A stretch of DNA of 64,000 bases from Saccharomycopsis phalli (taxonomy: Eukaryota; Ascomycota; Saccharomycetes; Ascoideales; Saccharomycopsidaceae), in NCBI GenBank assembly GCA_020342235.1, contig CP073214.1, forward strand, positions 1,178,001 to 1,242,000, read 5' to 3'. The position numbers and the translations under genes were made by a program. Under the pieces are notes generated by a model. The model made no database searches. It was given only the letters and a program-made list of their open reading frames with translations, and was not told where the DNA came from. Position 1 is the first letter of the stretch; each line of letters opens with the position of its first letter. Shown piece by piece: positions 35,775-46,000 of the stretch.

Positions 35775-37523
35775 TTAAAAGATAAACTTGTACTGCACGT
35801 CGATTGGGTGCGAGCTACACAACTGCGGCTTCTGGGAGTACTTCCCGCTCAAGACCTCGCGGGTGTTTTGGAGCAAACTCAAGTACGACTGCTGCTTGCC
35901 ACTGTTCATCACCTTGATGAACGCATACGACATGGCACCAGTGGCCGCTCCGCCCTCAGACGCGTCCGCCGACGTCTGGTCGTCCTTGCAGCCGGACAAC
36001 ATGAGCACGTCCGCAGGACTCGTCTTGGTCTGCTTGGTCTTTTGCAACGCACTGTTGTTGTTACCCTCCATGAACGTGCCTACGGCGTCAAACGCCTTGG
36101 TAATCGCCCCAAGGGTGTTCCCGCTCATGTATGACGTCACCGCGCTGAGAAGCCCCTCGCCGGCCTCTGCAGCCACGTTCGGCTCCTTCTCCACCCCCTT
36201 GGTGGAGTACGTGTATGGCAAGTCGAGAATCGACCCAGAGTGGCAGCAATCAAACAACGCAGTCAACCGGCAGCCCGGTGGTAACGTCTTCACCATGATG
36301 TCGTGCATGATGTCGTCGATGATCTCGCCGGCCTTTTCAAAGTCCATTGGGTAGATACATTCGTCCATACCGTCGTATTCGTCTCCATCCTGGTCCTCGA
36401 CCTGACCTCCGTGGCCCGAGTAGTGGAAGAACAACGAGTCGCCCTGCTGGGCTCCCTTGACAAGCCACTTCATTGCGTCCAAGATGTTCTGTCGCTTCGG
36501 CAACGCACGTGCGTTGGTCTGGTCGTCAGTGAGAATGACAATGTCGTTCTTTTGGTACCCGTGCGACTGCAAGAACTTGCTCACGTTGTTCACATCGTTA
36601 ATACACCCGCGCAACTGGTTCTTTGTCCCAATGTAGTTGATGCCAATCAACAACGCCTTGCGCTTTCCGGTACACGTCGAGTACTGGTAGTTGTACCCTT
36701 GCACCTGACTCGAAAACTGGTGTGGCCCGGAAGTAGGCGCAACCACATTCTGCGCCTCGTGGATCCGCACATCGTGGTCGTTTTCTTGGAAAACAGAAAC
36801 CGTGTTGGCCTGCTCAGAAACCTGTTCCTGTGTCCATCCTGGCGGTGGACCGTTGGGCCGTTGGAACATCCCCGAGCCAAGCGAGCCGTACTCAGAGTAA
36901 TTGTGTGGCTGGTTCGATTGGCTCACGTTGCCCTCGCTGAACGACGGCGGTGGGCCTTGTGGTCGGTCATAGGTTGCGTGCGACATCTCGTGCTTTGCCC
37001 CGGAATTGATACGTCCACTGCCATAGTTTCCATACTCGTCATTTCTGCTTCCATGTTCATCGTTTCGGTTTCCGTACTCGTCGTCCCTGTTTTCGTGTCT
37101 GTTTTCATGTCTCTGTTCATGTTTTTTCTCATGTCTCCCATGGCCTTCCTCTTGACTATAATTTTCATGGCCATAATTTTCATGGCCATAATTTTCTTGT
37201 CTACCATAGTTTTCTTGTCTACCATAGTTTTCTTGTCTTCCGTAATTTTCTTGTCTTCCGTAATTTTCTTGTCTTCCGTAATTCTCTTGTCTTCCGTAAT
37301 TCTCTTGTCTTCCGTAATTCTCTTGTTGTCCATAATTCTCTTGTTGTCCATACCCTTGGTTACCATAGCCTTGTCCTTGGTTTTGGCCATAGCCTCCCGC
37401 CGATTGACCACCATAAGTGGCACCCCCTTGTCCAGGGTACCCACGTTGTTGTTGTTGTCGACGACGCTCATCGTCGTCATTGCCTCCATAAGAAGGTGGT
37501 GCTCCACTAGGTCTATTCCACAT
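35775..37523 (-). CDS. MCA1: Metacaspase Mca1 (Yca1)
   Basis: 582 residues, against 432 in baker's yeast. The C-terminal caspase-like domain has RKALLIGINYIGT, the catalytic His in FHYSGHGGQVEDQDGDE and the catalytic Cys in LTALFDCCHSGS. Metacaspases cleave after Arg/Lys, need calcium, and act in proteostasis of aggregates and in stress-related death. The N-terminal 230 residues are prion-like: GYGQ-rich, then nine hexapeptides (Q/R)QENYG, then His/Arg/Asp-rich degenerate repeats. That expansion explains the extra length. The start is MWNRPSGAPPSYGG; upstream open codons show no homology. It converges on the orphan membrane protein. Confidence 0.96.
   Translation of the reverse strand: MWNRPSGAPPSYGGNDDDERRRQQQQRGYPGQGGATYGGQSAGGYGQNQGQGYGNQGYGQQENYGQQENYGRQENYGRQENYGRQENYGRQENYGRQENYGRQENYGRQENYGHENYGHENYSQEEGHGRHEKKHEQRHENRHENRDDEYGNRNDEHGSRNDEYGNYGSGRINSGAKHEMSHATYDRPQGPPPSFSEGNVSQSNQPHNYSEYGSLGSGMFQRPNGPPPGWTQEQVSEQANTVSVFQENDHDVRIHEAQNVVAPTSGPHQFSSQVQGYNYQYSTCTGKRKALLIGINYIGTKNQLRGCINDVNNVSKFLQSHGYQKNDIVILTDDQTNARALPKRQNILDAMKWLVKGAQQGDSLFFHYSGHGGQVEDQDGDEYDGMDECIYPMDFEKAGEIIDDIMHDIMVKTLPPGCRLTALFDCCHSGSILDLPYTYSTKGVEKEPNVAAEAGEGLLSAVTSYMSGNTLGAITKAFDAVGTFMEGNNNSALQKTKQTKTSPADVLMLSGCKDDQTSADASEGGAATGAMSYAFIKVMNSGKQQSYLSLLQNTREVLSGKYSQKPQLCSSHPIDVQYKFIF
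37192..37353 (-). repeat. 18-base tandem repeat coding (Q/R)QENYG in MCA1
   Basis: Nine consecutive 18-base units encode QQENYG (2) and RQENYG (7), followed by degenerate HENYG units. Adjacent units are nearly identical in DNA and differ in blocks (CTACCATAG versus CTTCCGTAA), showing stepwise unit duplication. All changes keep the frame. Confidence 0.9.
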
Positions 37524-38286
37524 GTCTGAAAAGCAACCTTGCCTCGGTGAAATATATACTGGAGACCGTGTTACCCTGTCGCAACCGCAAGATCTCCTTA
37601 CTGGCACTTGCATTGTTTCTAGTTCGGCACTGGTATTCAGGATAAATAATAATAATAATATTTATTTAAGGCTATAGCTATACTAGGCTCCCAGGGGAGA
37701 TTTATACTTCGCCGTCTATGACTAAGGACGGTGCTGCTATATAGTCGTCGAAAGAAAACTCTGCAACAGAGATAAAAAACTTTCGACCAGAGCTTGTAAA
37801 TATGTAAGATAATGAGCATTGGAAGGGCAATGAGTTTTTCGCCTAGATCTTTGGAGGTAACTTTAGCCACCCCCTCCCCAAGGTACTAATTCGGTAGCCC
37901 TCTATTCAGGATAAATATACATAAATATTCAGGATATATTCAGGATAAATATTCATATAAATATCCATATAAATATCCATATAAATATTCACGATAATAC
38001 TATCCAGGTGTAGATGCTTCAGAATATAAACATCTAGTCACCCAAGACATGCTGTCGTAATACTCGACACACTGCTCAATTACCTACAATTGCCAAACAT
38101 TACACCCACCAACTAATCGTGCAAATCACACAGCAACCCATATAACATAAAATGACAAAATTAAACTACTAAATGCCACTGACTAGGTAACGCGCAACTG
38201 GGTAATGCCATGCATGTATTGCCACTACCAAATTTTTCTGCACATGAGCCCTGCCTGTTCTAGCATCTTCCAAAAAAAGTTTATAT
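37524..38286. other. Intergenic between MCA1 and MDJ1, with repeat B
   Basis: 760 bases with divergent promoters at its ends. It contains repeat B (37641-37902) and an AT-rich run of ATAAATATTCA/ATATCC units (37905-38000). No supported gene; a 77-codon minus-strand frame lies inside repeat B and is not supported. Confidence 0.55.
37641..37902 (+). repeat. Dispersed repeat B, copy 1 (about 260 bases, ATA/AAT-repeat end)
   Basis: Starts at an AATAATAAT run, then ATTTAAGGCTATAGCTATAC, GGAGATTTATACTTCGCCGT, AGAAAACTCTGCAACAGAG, and ends GGTACTA....GTAGCCCTC. The reverse complement of 61018-61260 shares all of these blocks in order. A weaker copy lies at 60588-60780. Read in the reverse direction it is a 250-base unit with a simple-repeat 3' tail, like a SINE, but I see no reading frame or clear Pol III boxes. 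Confidence 0.75.
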
Positions 38287-39693
38287 ATGGCAGTAGTCCT
38301 GACGATGTACCCTATGATAAAACCTAGGTTCACTCATTTTTTACCTCGGCCCAATGCAACGTTCCGTGTTACCAGGACACGTGCAAACTTGCGATGGTTT
38401 CACAGCTCCAGCTTAAACTACAAAGTCTCTGATCCATATAAGATCTTGGGCGTGGACAAGAGTGCGAGCGGGTCCCAGATCAAAAAGGCATACTATAAGC
38501 TAGCTAAACAGTACCATCCAGACGTCAACAAGGACGAAGGCGCAGATAAAAAGTTCCACGATATCCAGGACGCCTATGAGATATTGAGCAATAGCGAAAA
38601 GAAGGCCCAGTATGACCAGTATGGCTCCAGTGCGTTTGACCAAAGTGGCAACTTCAACCCAGGAGCAGGGAATCCGTTTGGAGGCGGCTTTGGCGGCTTT
38701 AGTGGCTTTTCCGGTGGCTCCTCAGGCGGGAATCCATTTGGCGATATAAATTTTGAGGATTTATTCGGCGCGGCTTTTGGCGGAGGCCGTGGCCAGCCAG
38801 GAAACGGCGGAAGATCCAGTGTCGCTGAGTACGTAGGAAGCAACATTGAGCTCTTGCAGACCATCAGCTTGAAGGACGCAGTGTTTGGCAAGAAGACAAA
38901 GGTCAATTACAGCGCCTTGGATACATGCAGCACATGTACAGGATCTGGGTTGAAACCTGGCAAGGAAAAATCCACCTGTGGTGCTTGTCACGGGACCGGC
39001 CAACGGGTGCAGTTCATGCAGGGCGGCTTCCAAATGGCTTCAACGTGTAACAAGTGTGGTGGTTCCGGAGTGGTTATCTCCAACGACGCTGCATGCGGTA
39101 CCTGTCATGGGGAAGGTGTCAGACAGGTCTCCAAATCCACAGAGATTGATCTTCCAGCCGGACTCTCTGATGGGGTGCGGATCAAGATTCATGGCGAAGG
39201 AGACGAACCAATGATCACCAAGTCGCCCAACGTCAAAACCTACAAGGGTGACTTGTTACTTAGAGTGCGGGTCAAGCCGGATCCAAACTTTACAGTCGCT
39301 GGTAAGGACTTGATCTACAAGGCGAAGATCCCATTCACTACAGCTATTTTAGGTGGGGTTATTGAGGTGCCTACAATTGACGGAGATAATGTGCGTCTTA
39401 AAGTGCCTAGCGGAACTAACAACGACAAGGTGATCACAATGGCAGACAAGGGTATCCCTCGGAGCGGCAATGTGAAAAAGAGAGGGAACATGCAAGTGCA
39501 GTTTGAGGTCAAGATCCCTAAACCAACAAACGACACCCAGGTTGCCATCTTGGAAGCTCTTGCGGATAGCTTCTCAGATACAACTGCCACACGGACACAT
39601 CCATTGAACAGCGACCCGCCAGAAACCAGACCCCAGGCCACCGAGAGCACGTTTGATAAAATCAAAAACTTCTTGAAGCACAAGCGGGAATAG
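38287..39693 (+). CDS. MDJ1: Mitochondrial Hsp40 co-chaperone Mdj1
   Basis: 468 residues. A basic, Arg-rich and acid-free N-terminus (to about 50; LRWFHSSSLNY) is a mitochondrial presequence. The J-domain follows (DPYKILGVDKSASGSQIK.. with HPD in YHPDVNKD), then a Gly/Phe region, four zinc repeats (CSTCTGSG, CGACHGTG, CNKCGGSG, CGTCHGEG) and the C-terminal substrate-binding domain. It stimulates the matrix Hsp70 Ssc1 in folding and mtDNA maintenance. In-frame ATGs at codons 7 and 10 are alternative starts, and all keep a presequence. A short C-terminal tail (DKIKNFLKHKRE) ends the protein. Confidence 0.95.
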   Translation: MAVVLTMYPMIKPRFTHFLPRPNATFRVTRTRANLRWFHSSSLNYKVSDPYKILGVDKSASGSQIKKAYYKLAKQYHPDVNKDEGADKKFHDIQDAYEILSNSEKKAQYDQYGSSAFDQSGNFNPGAGNPFGGGFGGFSGFSGGSSGGNPFGDINFEDLFGAAFGGGRGQPGNGGRSSVAEYVGSNIELLQTISLKDAVFGKKTKVNYSALDTCSTCTGSGLKPGKEKSTCGACHGTGQRVQFMQGGFQMASTCNKCGGSGVVISNDAACGTCHGEGVRQVSKSTEIDLPAGLSDGVRIKIHGEGDEPMITKSPNVKTYKGDLLLRVRVKPDPNFTVAGKDLIYKAKIPFTTAILGGVIEVPTIDGDNVRLKVPSGTNNDKVITMADKGIPRSGNVKKRGNMQVQFEVKIPKPTNDTQVAILEALADSFSDTTATRTHPLNSDPPETRPQATESTFDKIKNFLKHKRE

Positions 39694-39814
39694 GCGCGCC
39701 AGGGCGAGTCATATTGTATATAAGCGACTAAATTTGTATATTCATTGAGCATTGTAGACACGGGAAATACCATATACCTCAAAGGCCCGCCTTATATTGT
39801 TCCATATCTTCCCC

Positions 39815-42800
39815 TTAATTCCCATCCTTTTTAGTCTTTCTATTGTAATAACTGATAAAGCTTTTGATGCTCACTCTGAACTTGCGGAAATTCTTGCTGT
39901 TCAAGGCAACCTCCATCTCCTTGAGCACCTTGTATTTCTCCTGCTCGCTCACCGTGTCCAATGGTAAATCACTGATGGCATAGTCCATCCACAACTTGAT
40001 CAAGTTCCCGGCATTGTTCGCGTCAATCAAAAACACCAACTTGGCCAACTTCACAATCAAATCATACGCCTCATACTGGGCGTCTACCGGAAACCGAAAT
40101 ACCAACCCCTTGAAAATTATATTAAACAACAACAACCCATTACTCTCTGCATGGTTCCCGGAAACGAAAAAAGCAGCAATCTTCTCGCGAATCGCAAGCG
40201 GCGTTGCCTGATGCATTGATACCGGCGGTACCTCATTTCCCCAGGAAATAAAGTCAACCAAGTAGCGGACTATGTTAAGGAGCGGATCAAACTTGTCCAA
40301 ATTCAATCCCAAAATGGCAATTTGAAACCCATGTTGAGCCAAGGACGATGAGTTATCAAGCTCTCCAATGAACTTGAATGGGAAATACGTAATAATTTCG
40401 TCCAACATCCTGAAAAAATCCTCCACTTTATCCTCCACTGTAATAAGCTGGTTAATAACTTCCTTTCTCACAAGCTCAACCTCCTGCTTGTCTGAGGTCT
40501 GGTTGGTGAGCAATTTCCCCACATCGACTCCACTCAAATTGGAATTGATCCAACCAATAAATAACTCTCCTTGTAACTTGGCAAACTCGTATACAACCTG
40601 CTTGACCTCTTCGGTGACAAACTCGTCGTCGTTAAAAATGCGAATAATTATTCCCGTGATCCACAAGTAGCAGCCAAATTTTGTGCTCTTGTACCCCTCA
40701 TTAACCAAGTTGATAATTCTAGTCAATATCGGAAGCAAAAACGTGGTGAAGTTCTCTATCAGCACACGAATGAACTTTACCAACCGCTCGCTCACCTTGA
40801 AGTTTAACTTGAAGTTGTTAAACAACTGCTCAAGTATAGGAAAGATCTCCACAATTAAGTTTGCAATCTTGCACTGACTGGAGTCATAGTCCCATGGAGA
40901 CAAGACTGAAATAAGGACCGTGACCAACTCTATTTTGTCAGCAATAACCTTAAACAATTGGTCATCGTTGGACGAGTTGATGTGCCCTGCGTTCTCATTG
41001 AACGCGTTTAATTCCTTCAATGTTGGTTCTATGAACAATTTGGCATAGTTATACTGTTCGTCCTCAGATTTCTGGGCGTTGATAATGTTGCCAAACCCAT
41101 CAGTGATCTCGTAAAGACTGGTCAAGTCTAAGGAAGCACTGTTACGGATCAGAAGGTAGAACTCATAAAAGTCGTTCAAATATGGACTGAGCTTCTTGGA
41201 GCAGTCCTGGCAGAAGTACATCAATGAGTTGGACGATGCAGTAAGAATTTCCTTCTGAATCTCCGACAAATTGCTGATATTGACCAACTGGCTCAAGTTC
41301 AGGATGATAAAGTCCAACTGCGGCTTCATGTATGAGTCGTGGAAGTATGTGTACTGTGTGTATCTGCCAAACAACAATATAGTAGCGTAACGGATCTTTC
41401 CGTACTTTAACAACTGGCTATCGTTGCTGATTGACTGTAATAATAACTCAAAAACGTTGTTTAATACCGGGGAATTGTTCTGGTTTTGCACTTGCACCGC
41501 CATGGAGCGCATACAAAAGAGCGAAGCCTCGATGGACTGCCAGTGAACAGTTCCGGAGCTGTTAATCAAGGCCTGTATCTGATCGAATGGAATCTCCAAT
41601 GCCTTTTCTGGGCCGATTATCGCACAGCACTCTTTCAAGATATCACCCATGTCATATCGAAAGTCCTTGAACTTCTCCTCGGACTCAACGTCACCATCAA
41701 ACAATTCCTTTGTAGTCTGGTTGAAGTTGTTTACGTCTTCAGAAACCGGGTACTTTAACTGTTCGGTGATGACCTCCACGAGTCTATGGAACACAGGCAT
41801 GAACATCTCCTTTTGTTTACCAAGAGATCTGGAGGTCAAGAGTTCGGCACTCATGTACCAGAAATTAAATGTGCACTTTATGACGGCCAAGTCTTCCTTG
41901 AATTCGCAGCACTTGAGGAGAATCTCAATCAATTCTTTGAAGAACTCGGGGTTGTTGATGATCAGGCTATTCCAGGACTCGCCAATCTCGACAAACAAAC
42001 GGGTTAACCCATTGACAATCTCAAAGCTATCAAAGTGATTGAATAGCAACGGCTTTAACTTAATGAGTTCGGTGTACAAGTTTGAGATAATGTCCAAATT
42101 CTCGAGGTCACGGGTCTCTTGGATTATGCTAATGAGCACCTCGATGGACAACTCAAAGTTTTCCTCATTGATGAGATTGGTGAATATTAACAGGTACAAT
42201 GTAGAGTTGGCCAAGATCTTGGTGATCAAGAATTCAGGCACCCACGAATTGAGGCAGCCCAACACCGAGGCACTAATGTTCTTGTCGGCATTTCCTGCCA
42301 ATTCCGTTAAGAGATTAAGGACTCTGGACTTGTTACGGTTTATTAGCACGTCTGTCCGATCAGAAAACTGCTTATCAGTGAGTGGGATCTTGATCATGTC
42401 ACTGCACTCTTCAGGCACAAACTTCAAAAACTGCAACAAAGTGCTGATGTACTTGTCGGCCAGTCCCAGTTTCGCCTGGTCCTCAAAGATTGCAATGATG
42501 TCGTTGATCGGGTCCTTCCACTCCATGGACTGGAGCGCCAAGCTCACTAGAGCCAAGTTGAGGTGAGTGACTATAAGTTTAATGCCAGCTTCGGTATAGA
42601 GCATGACCAATTTAAGCAACGACTGTCTCAAATCATCAATGTTATTACCTGGAACCTGAGCCAAGTTGAAATTAATCTTTGCACGCAAGGTCTGAGACGC
42701 AAAGAGCTTGCACTGGAGATCATACTTATCAGTTTGGTCGCTTAGGATGTCATGACAGATATTCCATGCGTTCTCCGAGAGACGGAATTGCTGTAGGTAT

Positions 42801-42883
42801 TCATTAGCCGCCTGATACGACTCGTAATCTGAGTTCGAAAACATTGCGGCTATCGCATTCTGTAGTTGCCCAATGGGGTCCAT
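39815..42883 (-). CDS. MTR10: Karyopherin Mtr10 (transportin-3 type importin)
   Basis: 1022 residues, against 972 in baker's yeast. HEAT-repeat helices run throughout. The N-terminal importin-beta-like region matches Mtr10 (AWNICHDILSDQ, FASQTLRAKINFNLAQ, TRLFVEIGESW, FKDFRYDMGDILKECCA, SSNSLMYFCQDCSKKL). The C-terminal KNFRKFRVSIKSFISYYNRK is typical as well. Mtr10 imports the mRNA-binding SR-like protein Npl3 and takes part in tRNA nuclear reimport, acting with Ran-GTP. The start is the ATG of MDPIGQLQNAIA. It is divergent from RRP5 with 125 bases between starts. Confidence 0.95.
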   Translation of the reverse strand: MDPIGQLQNAIAAMFSNSDYESYQAANEYLQQFRLSENAWNICHDILSDQTDKYDLQCKLFASQTLRAKINFNLAQVPGNNIDDLRQSLLKLVMLYTEAGIKLIVTHLNLALVSLALQSMEWKDPINDIIAIFEDQAKLGLADKYISTLLQFLKFVPEECSDMIKIPLTDKQFSDRTDVLINRNKSRVLNLLTELAGNADKNISASVLGCLNSWVPEFLITKILANSTLYLLIFTNLINEENFELSIEVLISIIQETRDLENLDIISNLYTELIKLKPLLFNHFDSFEIVNGLTRLFVEIGESWNSLIINNPEFFKELIEILLKCCEFKEDLAVIKCTFNFWYMSAELLTSRSLGKQKEMFMPVFHRLVEVITEQLKYPVSEDVNNFNQTTKELFDGDVESEEKFKDFRYDMGDILKECCAIIGPEKALEIPFDQIQALINSSGTVHWQSIEASLFCMRSMAVQVQNQNNSPVLNNVFELLLQSISNDSQLLKYGKIRYATILLFGRYTQYTYFHDSYMKPQLDFIILNLSQLVNISNLSEIQKEILTASSNSLMYFCQDCSKKLSPYLNDFYEFYLLIRNSASLDLTSLYEITDGFGNIINAQKSEDEQYNYAKLFIEPTLKELNAFNENAGHINSSNDDQLFKVIADKIELVTVLISVLSPWDYDSSQCKIANLIVEIFPILEQLFNNFKLNFKVSERLVKFIRVLIENFTTFLLPILTRIINLVNEGYKSTKFGCYLWITGIIIRIFNDDEFVTEEVKQVVYEFAKLQGELFIGWINSNLSGVDVGKLLTNQTSDKQEVELVRKEVINQLITVEDKVEDFFRMLDEIITYFPFKFIGELDNSSSLAQHGFQIAILGLNLDKFDPLLNIVRYLVDFISWGNEVPPVSMHQATPLAIREKIAAFFVSGNHAESNGLLLFNIIFKGLVFRFPVDAQYEAYDLIVKLAKLVFLIDANNAGNLIKLWMDYAISDLPLDTVSEQEKYKVLKEMEVALNSKNFRKFRVSIKSFISYYNRKTKKDGN

Positions 42884-42966
42884 TTCGTTCCACACAAGTT
42901 GTCGTTTGGAAAACTTTGTATCACCGGTTGCGCGCCCCCGCCAGGTTGCGTGCCCTGGGTGAAGGC

Positions 42967-42985
42967 CGATGAGAAAAAAAATTTT
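42967..42985 (+). promoter_or_regulatory. PAC box followed by RRPE before RRP5
   Basis: CGATGAG (42967-42973) matches the PAC core and AAAAATTTT (42977-42985) the RRPE core, three bases apart and about 24 bases before the RRP5 start. These two motifs together are the hallmark of ribosome-biogenesis (Ribi) promoters in yeasts. The close fit to RRP5's role supports both calls. The divergent MTR10 shares this region. Confidence 0.7.
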
Positions 42986-43008
42986 TTGTAGTGGACCAGA
43001 GATTATCC

Positions 43009-46000
43009 ATGTCTGCCCAAAAGAGAAAGTTAGATGAGGTGACGCCTTCTGTGTTGAAGAGCAGCGACGTATCGTTTCCTAGAGGTGGGGGTAGTGCCTT
43101 GACTGCTTTGGAGATCAAAGAGGTTGGAAACCAGGCAGCTAGGGACGTGTTGTTCGAGACCAAAGAAGATGGCGCACCAAAGAAGAAGAAGAAGGTCGGT
43201 AAAAAGAAGGGCAATGTAGAAGAAGAGGTCAAGGATGCTGGGATTAGCATAGATCACTTGTCATTTAAAAACTGTTTGGTCGGTAGCGTTTTGTTGGGAC
43301 AAGTGATTGAAATTAACAAGACGGACATTGCATTGGCATTAAACGACAACCTTGTTGGGTATGTACCAATCACCAACATCTCGAGTGAGATAAGTCAGCA
43401 GATTGAGGAGTTTGAAGACGAAGAAGAAGATCAGTCCGACGAAGTCCCAGATATATCAAAATTGGTCCGGGCAGGTCAATGGTTGAGAGCCGTGGTGGTC
43501 AATCCTCAAAATGCTGCAAAAAAGAAGCGGATTGAGTTGAGCATCGAGCCTTCAGTTGTCAATGAGAGTCTTGAGAAGGACGACTTTGTAATTGGGCAGA
43601 CTGTTCAAGCATCGGTCAAAAGTGTGGAGGACCATGGTGTGGTTTTGAATATTGGCAAGCCAGACGTGACTGGGTTCTTGTCTAAAAAGGAATTGACTGG
43701 AGCTGGGTACGATATGGACGAGTTGGTGGTGGGTGGAGTTTTCTTTTTGAGCATCAACAAGAAACCTAGCAATGCACGGGTTGTAAACCTTGGGTTCAAG
43801 AAGCAGAATGTGTCTGTCGACAAGATCTCCTCGGTTGAAGCAGTTATCGCAGGAAACTACATGGAGGCAATTGTCAATGAAGTCACGGGAAATGGAGTGT
43901 CGTGTAAAGTTTTTGGAACCATCAATGCCTCGTTGAATTTGCCAAATTTGGGTGTGTATACTGAGGCTGCGTTGAAAGACAGATATGCCATTGGAAGTAA
44001 GGTCAAAGCCACTGCTACTGCCTCGATTTTTGTGGGTGGAGAGAAGAAGCTTTTGCTCAGCTTATTGGACCACAGTGCAACCTTGGACAGAGCCAAGTAC
44101 GGAGATATTGTCGAGGCCAAGGTTCAGGCTACTGATAAGGAGTATGCGTATGTGGATTTTGGCGCAGAGATATTTGGCCAGGTCCACCGGTCGAAAATGG
44201 CAGAGCAGGCTGTTATTGGAAAGGTGTACAAGTCTAGGGTAGTTGGGTTCAACGATGTGGACAGTTTGTATGTGTTGACCACCGACAGCAAAGTCATTGC
44301 TCAGAAGTATCTCCGGCCACAGGACATTCCTGTTGGTGAGTTGATAGACGGAGTCATTGATACTGTTTCTGCTGCAAAGGGAGTGGAGTTGACGATCTAC
44401 GACGGCAGCTTCAGAGTGCGTGTGCTTCCACAACACATTAGTGACATTAAGCTCGTATATCCTGAGCGGAAGTTTAAAAAGGGTGGCAAGTGTAAGGTAC
44501 GGATCTTGAAAGTGTACAACGGCAAGATCTTTGGTACATTGAAAAAGACATTGGTCAACAACGACAACAAATTCTTAATGGACTATGCGGATATTGCAGT
44601 TGGTGACCGCGCTTCTGGTACCGTTGAAAAGATCTTTCCAAACGGTGCAATTGTGAGTTTCTTTGCCGATGTCCGGGGCTTTTTGCCAAAATCTGAAATT
44701 AGCGAGACGTTTGTCAAGAACCCGCAAGATTACTTGAAGCTTGGCCACACCATCAATATCTATGTCAAGAATGTCAGCCCTGAGACCAGTAAAATGACCG
44801 TCAGTTGCAAGAGCAATACTGTCAAGGATAATGAGAAATTCAAGCACTTGGCCGTAGGTAACGTCATCAAAGTCACGGTTGTGGAGAAGCTGAAGGATTC
44901 GATCGTAGTGGAGGATGAGAACCAGGTCAAGGGAGTGATTGCTTCTGGCCACTTGAGTGACGGGAATTTTGAGCAAAATCGCCAAAAGCTCAAGTCCGTC
45001 AAGTTGAAGGATGAAATCGAGGCATTGATCCTCGACAAGGACAAGAAGAAAAGCTTATTAATATTGACCGCCAAAAAGTCGATGATTGCTGATAGCAAGA
45101 AGGGCAAGTTGGTTCATACATTTGCCGACATTGAGAAGCTGGGAAGCCAGCCGCTTCATGGGTACATCAAGAGCATCACTGACAAGGGTTTGTTTGTTGG
45201 ATTTGCTGGGAAGTTGACTGGGTTGATTTTAACCAAGTACGCTTTGAAACTGAAAACCCATGACTTGAACAAGAGCTACACTGTGCACCAGTCCATTGAA
45301 TGTTATATTTTGCGGGTCGACAACGAGAATGAACGGTTCTTGTTGCAATTGGGCAACAAGAGTACTAACAAGAATATTTCCGCCAATGACTTGAACTACA
45401 AGCTCGAGATTGGAGAAACTGTCCCTGGGAAAGTTCGATCTGTCAAGGATAACTTCCTTATTGTTGAATTGGTTCAAAAGAAACTTGGGTTTTGTTTCAT
45501 TACAGATGCCTTGACCGATTATGACTTGAAGTTGGACGAAGTGTACAAGCCAGGTCAGGTGGTACAAGCTAAGATTTTGTCGATTGATGCTAGTACCCAC
45601 AAGTTCAACATTTCCTTGCGAGGAGATGAACCTGCCAAGGACAGAGTGATCGACAGCATTGAGGATATAAAACAGGGAGATATTGTTAGAGGATACGTCA
45701 AAAATGTAAACGATAAGGGTGTGTATTTGGCGTTGAATGCTGACCTTTACGGATTGGTTCGTGTGAGTGACTTGAGTGATCAATTTTTGAAAAACTGGAG
45801 AGATTACTTCAAGGTGCACAACGTGTGCAAAGGACGTATTTTGTCAGTCAAGGGAGAAGGAAGAATCTTAATCACGTTAAAAGAGTCTCAGTTGCATGGT
45901 GAATTGAAACTAACAAAGACACTTGAGGCTATTGAAGTTGGAGAAATATATGATGGTAGTGTTCGGTCAGTCACTGATTTTGGTGTGTTTGTGACTTTGG

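Noticed and set aside
36303-37529. 408-codon frame antisense to MCA1
   Set aside because: It is a shadow of the 18-base repeat and biased codons of MCA1; the product is repetitive and matches nothing.
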